A stretch of DNA of 64,000 nt from contig JBEBGL010000009.1 of NCBI GenBank assembly GCA_040081465.1, forward strand, positions 34,483-98,482, in the 5' to 3' direction. A program made the position numbers and the translations under genes. The notes under the pieces were generated by a model. It searched no databases, had not been told where the DNA came from, and saw only the letters and a list, made by a program, of their open reading frames with translations. Source of the stretch: UBA668 sp040081465. Its GTDB lineage: Bacteria > Actinomycetota > Acidimicrobiia > Acidimicrobiales > Ilumatobacteraceae. This document shows positions 35,159-44,764 of the stretch, in pieces (the stretch's first letter is position 1; each line of letters starts with the position of its first letter).

Positions 35159-35908
35159 CTATCTGAACAGATCGCGGGACTGATCGCGCAGCACCGGCGC
35201 AATTGTGGCGGCGTCTTCGACTTCCCACGAGTAGCCCCGGATCACAGCGACCGGCACCCGCGACAGATTGCCCTTAACGAGTTCGGCCGCTCCAGCGAGT
35301 TCGTCAGCTGTGCACAGCGCTTGCACCTGGAACTCGTGCCCGTGCGGGTCGACCTGGCCGATGTAGCTGAGAATCGGCTGCATGCCGGCGATCCCAATCG
35401 CAATGTCGGTCTGGCCCTCGCGCCACGCTCGCCCAAACGTGTCCGAGACAATGACGGCCGCGTTGGCACCACTCGCCAGCAGGGCCGAACGAATCGCACG
35501 TGCCGAGGCATCTGGGTCGACGGGTAACAACACGGCACGGCCGTGCGCCCCGGAAGAGGATTGATCGACACCACTATTGGCGCACACAAAACCATGGTGC
35601 GTCTCGGTAATCAGAATGGGGCCGAGTTGGCGCACGATGCGCTTCGACTCGCGCAGCACGATCTCGGTGACGGCGGCGTCTTTGCCCCACTGCGCCGACC
35701 ACTCGCGAGCGAACGGCGAAGGTTCGATTGTCGACAGTTCGACGGTGCGACCCTCGGCCTTGGACACAATCTTGGAGGTGACGACGACGATGTCGCCGTC
35801 GACAATCGGTGTGCCGTTGGCCGCTGCAACTTGGCCGATGACAGCACCGAGGTCAGTGCCGGACTCGATCTCTGGCAAGCCGGTGACACCGAAGATCTGA
35901 AGCGACAC
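35159..35908 (-). CDS. cofE: Coenzyme F420-0:L-glutamate ligase
   Basis: A 249-residue enzyme that adds glutamates to F420-0 using GTP. Seen: DGDIVVVTSKIVSKAEGR at the N-terminus, ITETHHGFVCANSGVDQSSS, and SDTFGRAWREGQTDIAIGIAG, all CofE signatures. Unlike the FbiB proteins of many actinobacteria it has no C-terminal nitroreductase domain and ends near residue 249. GTG start at 35908; the frame extends further upstream but would cross into menB. The start is preceded by a TAnnnT box. Confidence 0.92.
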   Translation of the reverse strand: MSLQIFGVTGLPEIESGTDLGAVIGQVAAANGTPIVDGDIVVVTSKIVSKAEGRTVELSTIEPSPFAREWSAQWGKDAAVTEIVLRESKRIVRQLGPILITETHHGFVCANSGVDQSSSGAHGRAVLLPVDPDASARAIRSALLASGANAAVIVSDTFGRAWREGQTDIAIGIAGMQPILSYIGQVDPHGHEFQVQALCTADELAGAAELVKGNLSRVPVAVIRGYSWEVEDAATIAPVLRDQSRDLFR

Positions 35909-35914
35909 GCAGCG

Positions 35915-35950
35915 ACGGTACCAGAGGCAGGGTTTGGCGGTCCGTAGAGT
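35915..35950. promoter_or_regulatory. Divergent leaderless promoters of cofE and menB
   Basis: Minus strand: TACCGT (35920-35915), 6 bases before the cofE GTG. Plus strand: TAGAGT (35945-35950), 6 bases before the menB ATG. Only 48 bases separate the two start codons, so the promoters' upstream regions overlap and may compete. Confidence 0.5.
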
Positions 35951-35956
35951 GGCGGC

Positions 35957-36856
35957 ATGGTCTCCGAAGTCTTCGACCCAGCCGCATGGCGCGAGGTCCC
36001 CGGGTTCGAGTTCGACGACATCACGTACCACCGTTCCGTCGAGCACGGCACGGTGCGAATCGCGTTCAATCGACCCGAGGTACGCAACGCATTTCGGCCC
36101 CGAACGGTCGATCAGCTGTACACGGCTCTCGATCACGCGCGCATGACCACCGATGTGGGCTGCGTGCTGCTGACCGGCAATGGGCCGTCGCCGAAGGACG
36201 GCGGTTGGGCGTTCTGCAGCGGCGGCGACCAACGCATTCGTGGCCGCGACGGCTACAAGTATGCGGCAGGTGACCAACGCGACTCAATCGAGGCCGGACG
36301 TCCTGGCCGCCTCCACATCCTTGAGGTACAGCGCCTGATTCGATTCATGCCCAAGGTCGTCATCTGTGTTGTGCCTGGCTGGGCTGCCGGTGGCGGCCAC
36401 AGCCTGCACGTCGTGAGCGACCTCACACTCGCTAGCCGCGAGCACGCGCGCTTTAAGCAGACCGATGCGGATGTCGCCAGCTTCGACGGAGGGTTTGGCA
36501 GCGCATACCTCGCCAGGCAGGTCGGGCAGAAGTTTGCTCGCGAGATTTTCTTCTTGGGTCGCGAGTACAGCGCCGACGATGCGCAGCGCATGGGAATGGT
36601 CAATGCATCCGTGCCTCACGCCGAACTTGAAGCCACTGCGCTGCAATGGGCGAAGGAGATCAACGGCAAGAGTCCGACCTCACAACGGATGTTGAAGTTC
36701 GCGTTCAACATGATCGACGACGGGTTAGTCGGCCAACAGCTCTTTGCGGGCGAGGCAACACGTCTCGCGTACGCAAGCGATGAAGCCGAAGAGGGTCGCT
36801 CGTCGTTCATCGACAAACGCGCACCTAACTGGGATTCATTTCCCTGGTCGTTCTAG
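35957..36856 (+). CDS. menB: 1,4-dihydroxy-2-naphthoyl-CoA synthase
   Basis: A 299-residue crotonase-fold enzyme that closes the naphthoquinone ring in menaquinone synthesis. Diagnostic stretches are TYHRSVEHGTVRIAFNRPEV, FCSGGDQRIRGRDGY, GWAAGGGHSLHVVSDLTLAS and FDGGFGSAYLARQVG. Full length. No other men gene is in the window. Its last 32 bases overlap the convergent globin gene. Confidence 0.95.
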   Translation: MVSEVFDPAAWREVPGFEFDDITYHRSVEHGTVRIAFNRPEVRNAFRPRTVDQLYTALDHARMTTDVGCVLLTGNGPSPKDGGWAFCSGGDQRIRGRDGYKYAAGDQRDSIEAGRPGRLHILEVQRLIRFMPKVVICVVPGWAAGGGHSLHVVSDLTLASREHARFKQTDADVASFDGGFGSAYLARQVGQKFAREIFFLGREYSADDAQRMGMVNASVPHAELEATALQWAKEINGKSPTSQRMLKFAFNMIDDGLVGQQLFAGEATRLAYASDEAEEGRSSFIDKRAPNWDSFPWSF

Positions 36857-37253
36857 GTCCGGCACTACTGATCGGTAGACCAGTGTCGTTGCGCAGCTGC
36901 TCGGCAGCCGGCACGAAGTAGCCCATCAACGTCGCTCGAACCGATTCCGAGTCGGTCGTCCGCTCAACAGCGGCTGCCATATGCACGAGCCAGCGATCGC
37001 GTTCAGCAGGACCAACACGGAAGGGCATGTGTCGGAGCCGCAAACGCGGGTGCCCGCGCTCTTCGTTGTAGGTCTGTGGCCCGCCCCAGTACTGCGCGAG
37101 AAAGAGCGAGAGGTGCCGACGCGAGTCGGCGAGATCGTCTGGGTAGAGCGGGCGCAGTACGGCATCGGTAGCTACACCCTCGTAGAACGCGTCGACAAGT
37201 CGATCGAAGAACTGAGTGCCACCGACCGCGGAATAGAGCGAAGGTTCGTCCAC
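36825..37253 (-). CDS. glbO: Truncated hemoglobin, group II (GlbO-like)
   Basis: A 142-residue 2-on-2 globin. LYSAVGGTQFFDRLVDAFYEG begins the fold. PLYPDDLADSRRHLSLFLAQ, the YWGGPQTYNEERGHPRLRLR segment with the proximal histidine in RLRHMPF, and ERDRWLVHM are typical of actinobacterial trHbO. It binds heme and handles O2 or NO near the membrane respiratory chain. GTG start with a TAnnnT box 7 bases upstream. The tail overlaps menB by 32 bases. Confidence 0.92.
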   Translation of the reverse strand: MDEPSLYSAVGGTQFFDRLVDAFYEGVATDAVLRPLYPDDLADSRRHLSLFLAQYWGGPQTYNEERGHPRLRLRHMPFRVGPAERDRWLVHMAAAVERTTDSESVRATLMGYFVPAAEQLRNDTGLPISSAGPRTTREMNPS

Positions 37254-37260
37254 CGCTGCG

Positions 37261-37266
37261 AGTGTA
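37261..37266 (-). promoter_or_regulatory. Leaderless -10 box of the globin gene
   Basis: TACACT on the minus strand is 7 bases from the GTG at 37253. No ribosome site lies between. Confidence 0.45.
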
Positions 37267-37293
37267 CGAGCGAGCTGGACATTGAGATGAGGC

Positions 37294-37509
37294 TCACCGC
37301 GGGTCGAAGACTCGGACCGGGCCGAGGTCGATCAAGCGCACCACGACTGGAGTGCTGCCATCGCAGGTGTCGAGGATTACCGCGTCGCCAGCGGCGAGCA
37401 GAACAAGCGCCGACACTGCAACACCATCGATGTCTAGCTCGATGACGTTGCCGGTACGGATTCGGGTTGCATTAGCTGTCTTGACCATCGTTGCTGCCAT
37501 GCCAATCAT
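37294..37509 (-). CDS. Small hypothetical protein
   Basis: A 71-residue protein if it starts at the ATG at 37509 (ATGs at 37500 and 37488 are alternatives). The body alternates hydrophobic residues (TGNVIELDIDGVAVSALVLL, then VILDTC and VVVRLIDLG), suggesting a small beta barrel. I recognise no family. It follows the enoyl-CoA hydratase by 22 bases on the same strand and is probably cotranscribed. Confidence 0.45.
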   Translation of the reverse strand: MIGMAATMVKTANATRIRTGNVIELDIDGVAVSALVLLAAGDAVILDTCDGSTPVVVRLIDLGPVRVFDPR

Positions 37510-37531
37510 TCGGCACGCACCGTGGGAACCT

Positions 37532-38392
37532 TTACGAAAACTTGGGACTTTCCTGAGACGGGAAGATGTCGGGCAAATCGGCGCTGACCTTGCCCGGAAA
37601 CACGGCAGCGCGCTTCTCCAGAAAACTGACAACCCCCTCGCCGGCGTCGGCGCTGGCCCCCTGCATCATGATCCCTCGGGAATCGGCCCTGTGGGCTTCC
37701 ATCGGGTGGCTGGCACCCAGCATTCGCCACAACAGTTGGCGGGTGAGCGCGACGCTCACCGGTGCCGTGTTCTCGACAATCTCGGTGGCAATGGCTCGTG
37801 CCGCGGGCAGCAGTTCCTCGGCGGGATGAATCGAGCGGATCAGCCCGCCGGCGAGGGCTTCGGTCGCCGGGAACACACGACCCGAGTAGCACCACTCGGC
37901 GGCCTGGCTGATGCCCACCAGTCGCGGTAGGAACCACGAGCTGCATGCCTCAGGCACGATGCCGCGACGAGCGAACACGAAGCCGAACTTGGCGTGCTCG
38001 CTCGCGAGACGAATGTCCATCGGCAACGTCATCGTGACGCCGACACCGACCGCTGCGCCATTTATCGCGCCGATCACCGGCTTCTTGCACTCGAAGATAC
38101 GCAAGGTCACTGTCCCGCCACCGTCGCGGGGAATACCTTCCGCGCTCTTCTCGCCGCTGCCGCCTGCACTGAACGTGGCCCCGCCGCCGGAGAGGTCGGC
38201 GCCGGCACAGAAGCCTTTGCCGGCACCCGTCACGATGACAACGCGCACGTCGTCGTCGGCGTCGACAACATCGAATGCGTCGATCAGCTCGTGGTTCATC
38301 CGGTGCGTGTTGGCGTTGAGCTTCTCCGGACGGTTCAGCGTGATCGTCGCAATGCCGTCCGCGACCTCGTAGAGGATTTGCGTGTAGTCCAT
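37532..38392 (-). CDS. Enoyl-CoA hydratase/isomerase family protein
   Basis: A 286-residue crotonase-fold enzyme. ATITLNRPEKLNANTHRM, the oxyanion-hole region VTGAGKGFCAGADLSGG and the second one INGAAVGVGVTMTLPMDIRL are intact, followed by FVFARRGIVPEACSSWFLPR, which holds the catalytic glutamate region. It probably acts in fatty acid or acyl-CoA breakdown; the exact acyl chain is unknown. A TAnnnT box 6 bases upstream suggests leaderless transcription separate from ftsX, which ends 22 bases upstream. Confidence 0.9.
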   Translation of the reverse strand: MDYTQILYEVADGIATITLNRPEKLNANTHRMNHELIDAFDVVDADDDVRVVIVTGAGKGFCAGADLSGGGATFSAGGSGEKSAEGIPRDGGGTVTLRIFECKKPVIGAINGAAVGVGVTMTLPMDIRLASEHAKFGFVFARRGIVPEACSSWFLPRLVGISQAAEWCYSGRVFPATEALAGGLIRSIHPAEELLPAARAIATEIVENTAPVSVALTRQLLWRMLGASHPMEAHRADSRGIMMQGASADAGEGVVSFLEKRAAVFPGKVSADLPDIFPSQESPKFS

Positions 38393-38398
38393 CCCCTG

Positions 38399-38404
38399 AC
38401 GTTA
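38399..38404 (-). promoter_or_regulatory. Leaderless -10 box of the enoyl-CoA hydratase
   Basis: TAACGT on the minus strand lies exactly 6 bases from the ATG at 38392, in the short gap after ftsX. Confidence 0.4.
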
Positions 38405-38414
38405 ACGACCGACG

Positions 38415-39310
38415 TTAAACGTCGAGGAAGCGACTGGCTGCAGTTGCCGAGCCAACGGCACCTACGAAGGCACCCAGGAAGATCATGATGCCGCATACAA
38501 ACACCGGATAGCTGTCAGTCACCACGAAGCCAACTAATCCAGAGTTTTCCGGAAAGCCGCGCACGCCCTTCGTCCAGTCGTTGTTGACGAAGAGCAGGAA
38601 AGCGCTGCCGAGACCGGCACCCGCAATGCCTTGGATGAGGCCCTCCAGCATGAATGGCAATCGAATGAACCAGTTGGTGGCACCAACCAACTTCATGACC
38701 TCGATCTCTCGCCGTCGAGCGAACATCGCCGTTCGAATCGTGTTCCAGATCAGTAGCGCAGACGCGAGCAGCAGCACCACCGACATCACGAGTGTTCGTA
38801 CGCCAAAGAAGCTCTTCAATTGGCTGAGCACCTCGACCGCTTCGTCGGGAGTTTTGACATCGACGACGTTCGGAAGCTGCTGGAAATCGGTTCGAAGGGA
38901 GCGCAAGACGGAACTGCTGTCTTGGTCGATTGGTGTCACCCGGAAGAACGATGGGATCGCGGGTAGCAGCTGCTCGAGAGCGCCAGGGTCGCCGGCGAAG
39001 AGAATGCGGGCGGCGTCGGCCGAACAGGTCTCGTCGCAGAACTCGACTGATTCAATGACGCTGGTCTGGGCCAGCAGCGCGCCTTCTAGGTACGTGATCT
39101 GATCTGGTGTCGCACCGTTCTTGACGTACACGATCATCTCGACGCCGCCGCTCCACTCGCTGAGCTGGTTCTCGAAGCCCTTCTGAATGAGCAGCGTCAT
39201 ACCGAACAGGAACAGCGACACCGTCGCGGTAATGATCGCAGCAACTGTCAACGTGAGGTTGCGCGAAAGGCTGGCCCACATTTCTCGAAGCGTGTACCGC
39301 AGGCGGGAAA

Positions 39311-39314
<4 letters not shown>
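38415..39314 (-). CDS. ftsX: Cell division protein FtsX
   Basis: A 299-residue membrane protein: a cytoplasmic N-terminus (SRLRYTLREMWASLSRN), a first membrane segment near 25-45, a large extracellular domain (about 50-170), then three membrane segments. It partners FtsE in the FtsEX complex that activates peptidoglycan hydrolases at division. Its start overlaps ftsE by 4 bases. In many actinobacteria smpB follows; here an enoyl-CoA hydratase does. Confidence 0.93.
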
Positions 39315-39988
<674 letters not shown>

Positions 39989-40012
39989 GCGCGGTCTATT
40001 ACCAAGGGTTCT

Positions 40013-40067
40013 GTGAGCTGGCCTGCACTAGAGGGGTCCGCTATCCGCCGGACAAACGGTAGCTCAC
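40013..40067 (-). terminator. Nested inverted repeat after prfB
   Basis: Directly after the prfB stop, GTGAGCT (40067-40061) pairs with AGCTCAC (40019-40013). A second stem, GTCCG/CGGAC (40053-40049 with 40040-40036), is nested inside it. There is no T-run, so this is a terminator-like or mRNA-end structure of modest certainty in the prfB-ftsE gap. Confidence 0.4.
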
Positions 40068-41168
40068 TCACTCGGCCTCACGGCGTCGCCACCGCAGGTA
40101 GCCCTCCATGAATTCGTCGAGATCGCCATCCAGCACGGCCTCGATTTGGCTCGTTTCGACCTCTGTACGCAGGTCTTTCACCATCTGGTACGGCTGCACC
40201 ACGTACGAGCGAATCTGACTTCCCCACCCGACCTGCGCCTGACGGCCGGCGATGAGCGCCAATTCAGCTTCGTGCTCTTCTTCGATCTTGGCCGCGACCA
40301 TTGCCTTCAAGCGGTTCAACGCTTTCTCGCGATTTTGTAGCTGGCTGCGCTCTTCCTGGCTACTGGCCACCATTCCTGTTGGGCGATGGATCAGGCGCAC
40401 TGCCGACGATGTCTTGTTGATGTGCTGACCACCTGCACCGCTCGCGCGGAAGACCTGCATCTCGACGTCGGCGTCGTTGATCTCGACATCGGGCGCATCC
40501 ATCACAGGCCACACCTGCACCGACGCGAAACTCGTTTGCCGACGACCCTGGTTATCGAACGGGCTGATGCGCACCAGTCGATGCGTGCCGCGCTCGCCGG
40601 TCATCATTCCGTAGGCGTAGCGACCAGTAATCGTGAACTCCGCTGACAGGATTCCCGCCTCGGTGCCTTGGCTGATTTCGTCGATCTCGAGCGAGTATTT
40701 ACGCCGCTCTGCCCAACGCGAATACATGCGCAGCAAGATCTCGCTCCAGTCCTGCGCATCGACACCGCCGTCCTTCGCGTTGATCTGCACGATGCAATCC
40801 GCTTCGTCGTGCTCGCCAGTGAACAGGCTGCGCATGTCGAGTTGGCGCAGTTGCGAGCCGATCGATGCAACCGCGGCTTCGATGTCGGGCTCCTGTGATT
40901 CGTCGTCGAGCTCGCGAGCCATCTCGTGCAGCAGCTCGACATCGTCGAGGTCGCGACTCAGCGAGTCGAATGTGTCGAGGTCGCCCTTGACGTTCGAGTA
41001 CTCGGCGTTGACCTTCTTTGCGAGGTCTTGGTCGTCCCACAAGTCGGGCCGGGCTACTTCCATTTCCAGCTCGGACAGCCGCGATCGGCCAGCCTCAATC
41101 TTGAGGTAACCCTCCGCTTCGCCTAGGCGGCGACGCAGGTCTTTGAGGTCTTCGCCAAAGTCACGCAT
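40068..41168 (-). CDS. prfB: Peptide chain release factor 2
   Basis: A 366-residue release factor for UGA and UAA stops. The codon-recognition tripeptide SPF (202-204) identifies RF2, and the GGQ motif (246-248) in RASGAGGQHINKTSSAV triggers hydrolysis. The reading frame is continuous through GYLKIEAGRSR, where many bacteria carry the autoregulatory +1 frameshift at a UGA, so that control is absent. It starts 6 bases after secA ends and probably belongs to the same transcript. Confidence 0.95.
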   Translation of the reverse strand: MRDFGEDLKDLRRRLGEAEGYLKIEAGRSRLSELEMEVARPDLWDDQDLAKKVNAEYSNVKGDLDTFDSLSRDLDDVELLHEMARELDDESQEPDIEAAVASIGSQLRQLDMRSLFTGEHDEADCIVQINAKDGGVDAQDWSEILLRMYSRWAERRKYSLEIDEISQGTEAGILSAEFTITGRYAYGMMTGERGTHRLVRISPFDNQGRRQTSFASVQVWPVMDAPDVEINDADVEMQVFRASGAGGQHINKTSSAVRLIHRPTGMVASSQEERSQLQNREKALNRLKAMVAAKIEEEHEAELALIAGRQAQVGWGSQIRSYVVQPYQMVKDLRTEVETSQIEAVLDGDLDEFMEGYLRWRRREAE

Positions 41169-41174
41169 TGCGGC

Positions 41175-43985
41175 TCACTGCGTGGCGCCGTGGCACATCT
41201 TGAATTTCTTGCCGCTGCCGCATGGGCAAGGGGCATTGCGCGGGGTCTTGGAGAACTCGTCCTTCACGACGGTTTGCTGCTTTTGCGGCGCCGGCGCACG
41301 ACCGGGTGCGGGTGCAGGCGCAGCCGCGCCTTGGCCTTGTGCTCCGGCAATCGCGCCTGCTGCCGCTGCCGCAGCTGCAATGCCGTCGGTCTGCTGATTG
41401 TCGCTCGACGTCTGTTGCACGTTCTGCACGATCTGCTGCGGCGCATCCTTGCGGACGACCTCGACGTGCATGACGTACTTCACGAAGTCCTGCGCGATCC
41501 CCTTCATCAGCGACCCGAACATTTCGAAGCCTTCGCGCTGCCACTCGGTAAGCGGATCTTTCTGACCCATTGCCCGCAGGTTGATGCCCTCCTGCAGGTA
41601 GTCCATTTCTTCCAGGTGCTCGCGCCAACGCTGATCGATGATGCGCAGCATCACTTGCCGCTCGACATCGCGCATGACGGTAGGCGTCAGTTCCGCCTCG
41701 CGCTTCTCGTAGTACGCCGTTGCGTTGGCCGTGACGAGGTCGAAGATGTCGTCGGCGTCTTCGAACGACTCGAGCGCGGCGACTTCGATGTCGCTCGGCC
41801 AATACGTCTTCAGTTCCTTGACCAAGCCCTCAAGATCCCATTCATCGACGGCCTCGCTGACGCAGTGCGTGTCGATGAGTGCATCGACGGCATCCGACAA
41901 GTACTCCATCGCGGCAGACTTGAGGTCGAGGCCTTCAAGGATCTGATCGCGGCGCGCGTAGATCACCTTGCGCTGCTGGTTCATTACCTCGTCGTACTTC
42001 AACACGTTCTTACGAATCTCGGCGTTGCGTTGCTCAACGGTCGATTGCGCGCGTTCGATTGCCTTCGTGACCATCTTCGCTTCGATGGCTTCGTCGTCGG
42101 GTAGCGCGCGGCCCATCACCCAACTGAGCGCGCCGGTGGCAAACAGTCGCATGAGCTCGTCGTCGAGGCTTAGGTAGAAGCGGCTCTCGCCTGGGTCGCC
42201 CTGGCGACCGCCGCGGCCGCGCAACTGGTTATCGATACGGCGACTCTCGTGGCGCTCGGTGCCCAACACGTATAGGCCGCCGAGTTCGCGAACCTTGTCG
42301 CCTTCTGCCTGGCAGTCGACTTTCAATTGCGCGAGCAGTTCGTCGTAACGCGCCATTGCCTTCGCGCGTGCCTCGCGGAACTCTTCGGGCATTTGGTCGA
42401 GCGGCATCGGCAACGTGAAGTGGTCCACCATTACCGCTGGGTCGTGGCCTTCCTTTTGTGTTTCGTGAAGGGCCAGACCTTCTGGGTTGCCGCCGAGAAG
42501 AATGTCGACACCGCGGCCAGCCATGTTGGTCGAGACCGTGACCGAGCCCAGGCGGCCGGCCTGCGTCACGATGTGCGCCTCACGCGTGTGCTGCTTGGCG
42601 TTGAGGACTTCGTGCGGAATGCCGCGCTGCTTCAGCAGACGCGAAAGGTGCTCGCTCTTTTCGACGCTGATCGTGCCGACCAGAACCGGCTGGCCAGCCT
42701 CGTACTTCTCGGCGATGTCGTCAGCAACCGAGTCGAACTTCGCCGCCTCGGTCTTGAAGATGAGGTCGGCCTGATCGACGCGGATGACTTCCTTGTTGGT
42801 CGGGATCGGCACAACCTGCAACTCGTAGGTGTTTGCCAACTCGGCGGCTTCGGTTGACGCAGTACCGGTCATGCCCGCGAGCTTGTTGTACATGCGGAAG
42901 TAGTTCTGCAGCGTGATCGTGGCGAGCGTCTGGTTCTCTTCCTTGATCTTCACGCCTTCTTTGGCTTCCACCGCTTGGTGGATGCCTTCGCTCCAACGGC
43001 GACCCTCGAGTACGCGGCCGGTGAATTCGTCGACGATCTTCACTTCGCCGTTGGCGATGATGTAGTCCTTGTCGCGCTTGTAGAGCTCTTTGGCTTTCAG
43101 CGCCACCGACATCTGGTGCACCAAGTTCTGTTGCACTTCGTCGTACAAGTTGTTGATGCCGAGCGCAGCTTCAACCTTGTCGATGCCGGCTTCCAACGGA
43201 ATCACGACCCGCTTGTCTTCTTCAACTTCGTAGTCGACGTCGCGGCGAAGTGAACGCACGATGCTGGCGAACTTGAAATACAACTGGGCTGCGTCGGCGA
43301 CGCGACCGGAGATGATCAGTGGCGTACGCGCTTCGTCGATGAGGATGCTGTCGACTTCGTCGACGATCGCGTAGTTGTGGCCGCGCTGCACCTTGTCGGC
43401 GAGAGTGCCGGCCATGTTGTCGCGCAGGTAGTCGAAGCCAAACTCGTTGTTGGTGCCGTAAGTGATGTCGGCGGCGTAGTTCTGGCGCTTTTCGGCCGGA
43501 CGCTCTTTAAAGCCGGGGATGATGAGGCCGATCTCGAGGCCCATCCACTTGTGAATGCGGCCCATCCATTCGGCATGGAAACGGGCGAGGTAGTCGTTGA
43601 CCGTGACGAGGTGAACGCCCTTGCCCGAAAGCGCGTTCAGGTACGCGGGCAGGGTGCTGACGATGGTCTTGCCTTCGCCGGTTTTCATTTCGGCGACCCA
43701 ACCGAAGTGAAGGGCAGCGCCACCCATCATCTGCACGTCGAAGTGACGCTGGCCAATCGCGCGTGTGGCCGCTTCGCGCACCGCCGCGAAAGCTTCCAGC
43801 AACAGGTCGTCGAGGCTCTCGCCGCGCTCGATGCGTCCCTTGAACTCGGGAGTCTTAGCGCGCAAATCGTCGTCGGAGAGAGCCGAGAATTGCGCGGAGA
43901 GCGCATTCATGTCCGGAACAAGGCCTTCGAGAGCCTTTAGTTTCTTGCCTTCACCGGCGCGGAGGATGCGATCGAGAATGCCCAT
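41175..43985 (-). CDS. secA: Preprotein translocase ATPase SecA
   Basis: A 936-residue motor of the Sec export pathway. Walker A is EMKTGEGKTIVS (MKTGEGKT, 100-107). The preprotein cross-linking domain, MAGRGVDILLGGNPEG and the helical wing are complete. After an Ala/Pro/Gln-rich linker, the C-terminus ends in a zinc-binding SEC-C motif (CPCGSGKKFKMCHG). The length fits a canonical SecA1. TAGGCT lies 10 bases before the ATG. Confidence 0.96.
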   Translation of the reverse strand: MGILDRILRAGEGKKLKALEGLVPDMNALSAQFSALSDDDLRAKTPEFKGRIERGESLDDLLLEAFAAVREAATRAIGQRHFDVQMMGGAALHFGWVAEMKTGEGKTIVSTLPAYLNALSGKGVHLVTVNDYLARFHAEWMGRIHKWMGLEIGLIIPGFKERPAEKRQNYAADITYGTNNEFGFDYLRDNMAGTLADKVQRGHNYAIVDEVDSILIDEARTPLIISGRVADAAQLYFKFASIVRSLRRDVDYEVEEDKRVVIPLEAGIDKVEAALGINNLYDEVQQNLVHQMSVALKAKELYKRDKDYIIANGEVKIVDEFTGRVLEGRRWSEGIHQAVEAKEGVKIKEENQTLATITLQNYFRMYNKLAGMTGTASTEAAELANTYELQVVPIPTNKEVIRVDQADLIFKTEAAKFDSVADDIAEKYEAGQPVLVGTISVEKSEHLSRLLKQRGIPHEVLNAKQHTREAHIVTQAGRLGSVTVSTNMAGRGVDILLGGNPEGLALHETQKEGHDPAVMVDHFTLPMPLDQMPEEFREARAKAMARYDELLAQLKVDCQAEGDKVRELGGLYVLGTERHESRRIDNQLRGRGGRQGDPGESRFYLSLDDELMRLFATGALSWVMGRALPDDEAIEAKMVTKAIERAQSTVEQRNAEIRKNVLKYDEVMNQQRKVIYARRDQILEGLDLKSAAMEYLSDAVDALIDTHCVSEAVDEWDLEGLVKELKTYWPSDIEVAALESFEDADDIFDLVTANATAYYEKREAELTPTVMRDVERQVMLRIIDQRWREHLEEMDYLQEGINLRAMGQKDPLTEWQREGFEMFGSLMKGIAQDFVKYVMHVEVVRKDAPQQIVQNVQQTSSDNQQTDGIAAAAAAAGAIAGAQGQGAAAPAPAPGRAPAPQKQQTVVKDEFSKTPRNAPCPCGSGKKFKMCHGATQ

Positions 43986-44059
43986 GCGGGTCTGAAGCCT
44001 ACCGGCGACCCGCTGGCCAGCATTGGCAACGGCCGGGTGAACGAAGGGCGCGCGAGCGG

Positions 44060-44713
44060 TTAGCTGGCCTTGGCGAAGCCTTCAGGCGCAGACGTGGTGG
44101 CGCCAATTGACGAACGATTGGCTGGTGTAGCCGCTGCCGCGACACAGACCACCGACGCGGCACCGGCGCGTTGCAGCGCGTCGCGCGCAGCGACCAAGGT
44201 GGCACCGGTGGTGACAACGTCGTCGACGAGCATTATCCGCAGCGGCTGACGCCCCGACCGGCCAGATCGACTAATGGCGCGCGAACGGAACGAAACGCCG
44301 TGCAAGCGCTCGGCGCGCGTGTGACCCGTCTGCTGTTCGCCGTGGCTGCGATACAGCAGGCGGCGACACGGAACACCGAGCTCGCGAGCAACGGCCTTCG
44401 CCAAGAGTTCGGACTGGTCGTAGCCGCGGGTTCTCGCACGCGAGCCGCTTGTGGGTGCCCACGTGACCACATCGACTGGGTCGACGCGCAGACGACGCAC
44501 GATGAGCTGCGCCAATGATCGGGCAACGCCACGGCGATTGCGGTACTTGAGGGCGAGCAGCACCTGACGAGCCACACCATCGAACGGCAGTGCCGCCAAC
44601 ACACCGTCGGGGCTTACCTGCGTTCTGGCACTCGCCAGCGAGAAGCGACAGCTGCGGCACAAGGTGGGGCCAGGCTCGTTGCAGCCGGCGCATTGGGAGA
44701 CAAAGACGGACAT
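44060..44713 (-). CDS. comF: ComF family protein (amidophosphoribosyltransferase-like)
   Basis: 217 residues. An N-terminal zinc finger (C8, C11, C19, C22 in CAGCNEPGPTLCRSC) is followed by a type I phosphoribosyltransferase domain with the PRPP loop IMLVDDVVTTGATLVAA. ComFC acts in DNA uptake and natural transformation in competent bacteria; elsewhere its role is unclear. It lies upstream of secA on the same strand, 74 bases away. Confidence 0.88.
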   Translation of the reverse strand: MSVFVSQCAGCNEPGPTLCRSCRFSLASARTQVSPDGVLAALPFDGVARQVLLALKYRNRRGVARSLAQLIVRRLRVDPVDVVTWAPTSGSRARTRGYDQSELLAKAVARELGVPCRRLLYRSHGEQQTGHTRAERLHGVSFRSRAISRSGRSGRQPLRIMLVDDVVTTGATLVAARDALQRAGAASVVCVAAAATPANRSSIGATTSAPEGFAKAS

Positions 44714-44752
44714 AGTGCAAGTAGTACCAGGAGGGTGTTACACGGTTCCGGG

Positions 44753-44758
44753 TAGCTT
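44753..44758 (+). promoter_or_regulatory. Leaderless -10 box of the YczE-like gene
   Basis: TAGCTT is 6 bases before the GTG at 44765. The 51-bp gap to the divergent comF has no ribosome site for this gene. Confidence 0.45.
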
Positions 44759-44764
44759 CGCTGG

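Noticed and set aside
35909..36277. Longer start of cofE
   Set aside because: It would cover the first 320 bases of menB. The GTG at 35908 gives the normal CofE length and has a promoter box.
41100..41168. Programmed frameshift in prfB
   Set aside because: The frame is continuous with no in-frame UGA in the first 70 codons.
41190..42104. A 304-codon open frame antisense to secA
   Set aside because: High G+C coding DNA gives long antisense frames. It has no promoter, no ribosome site and low-complexity leucine-rich text, while secA on the other strand is unmistakable.
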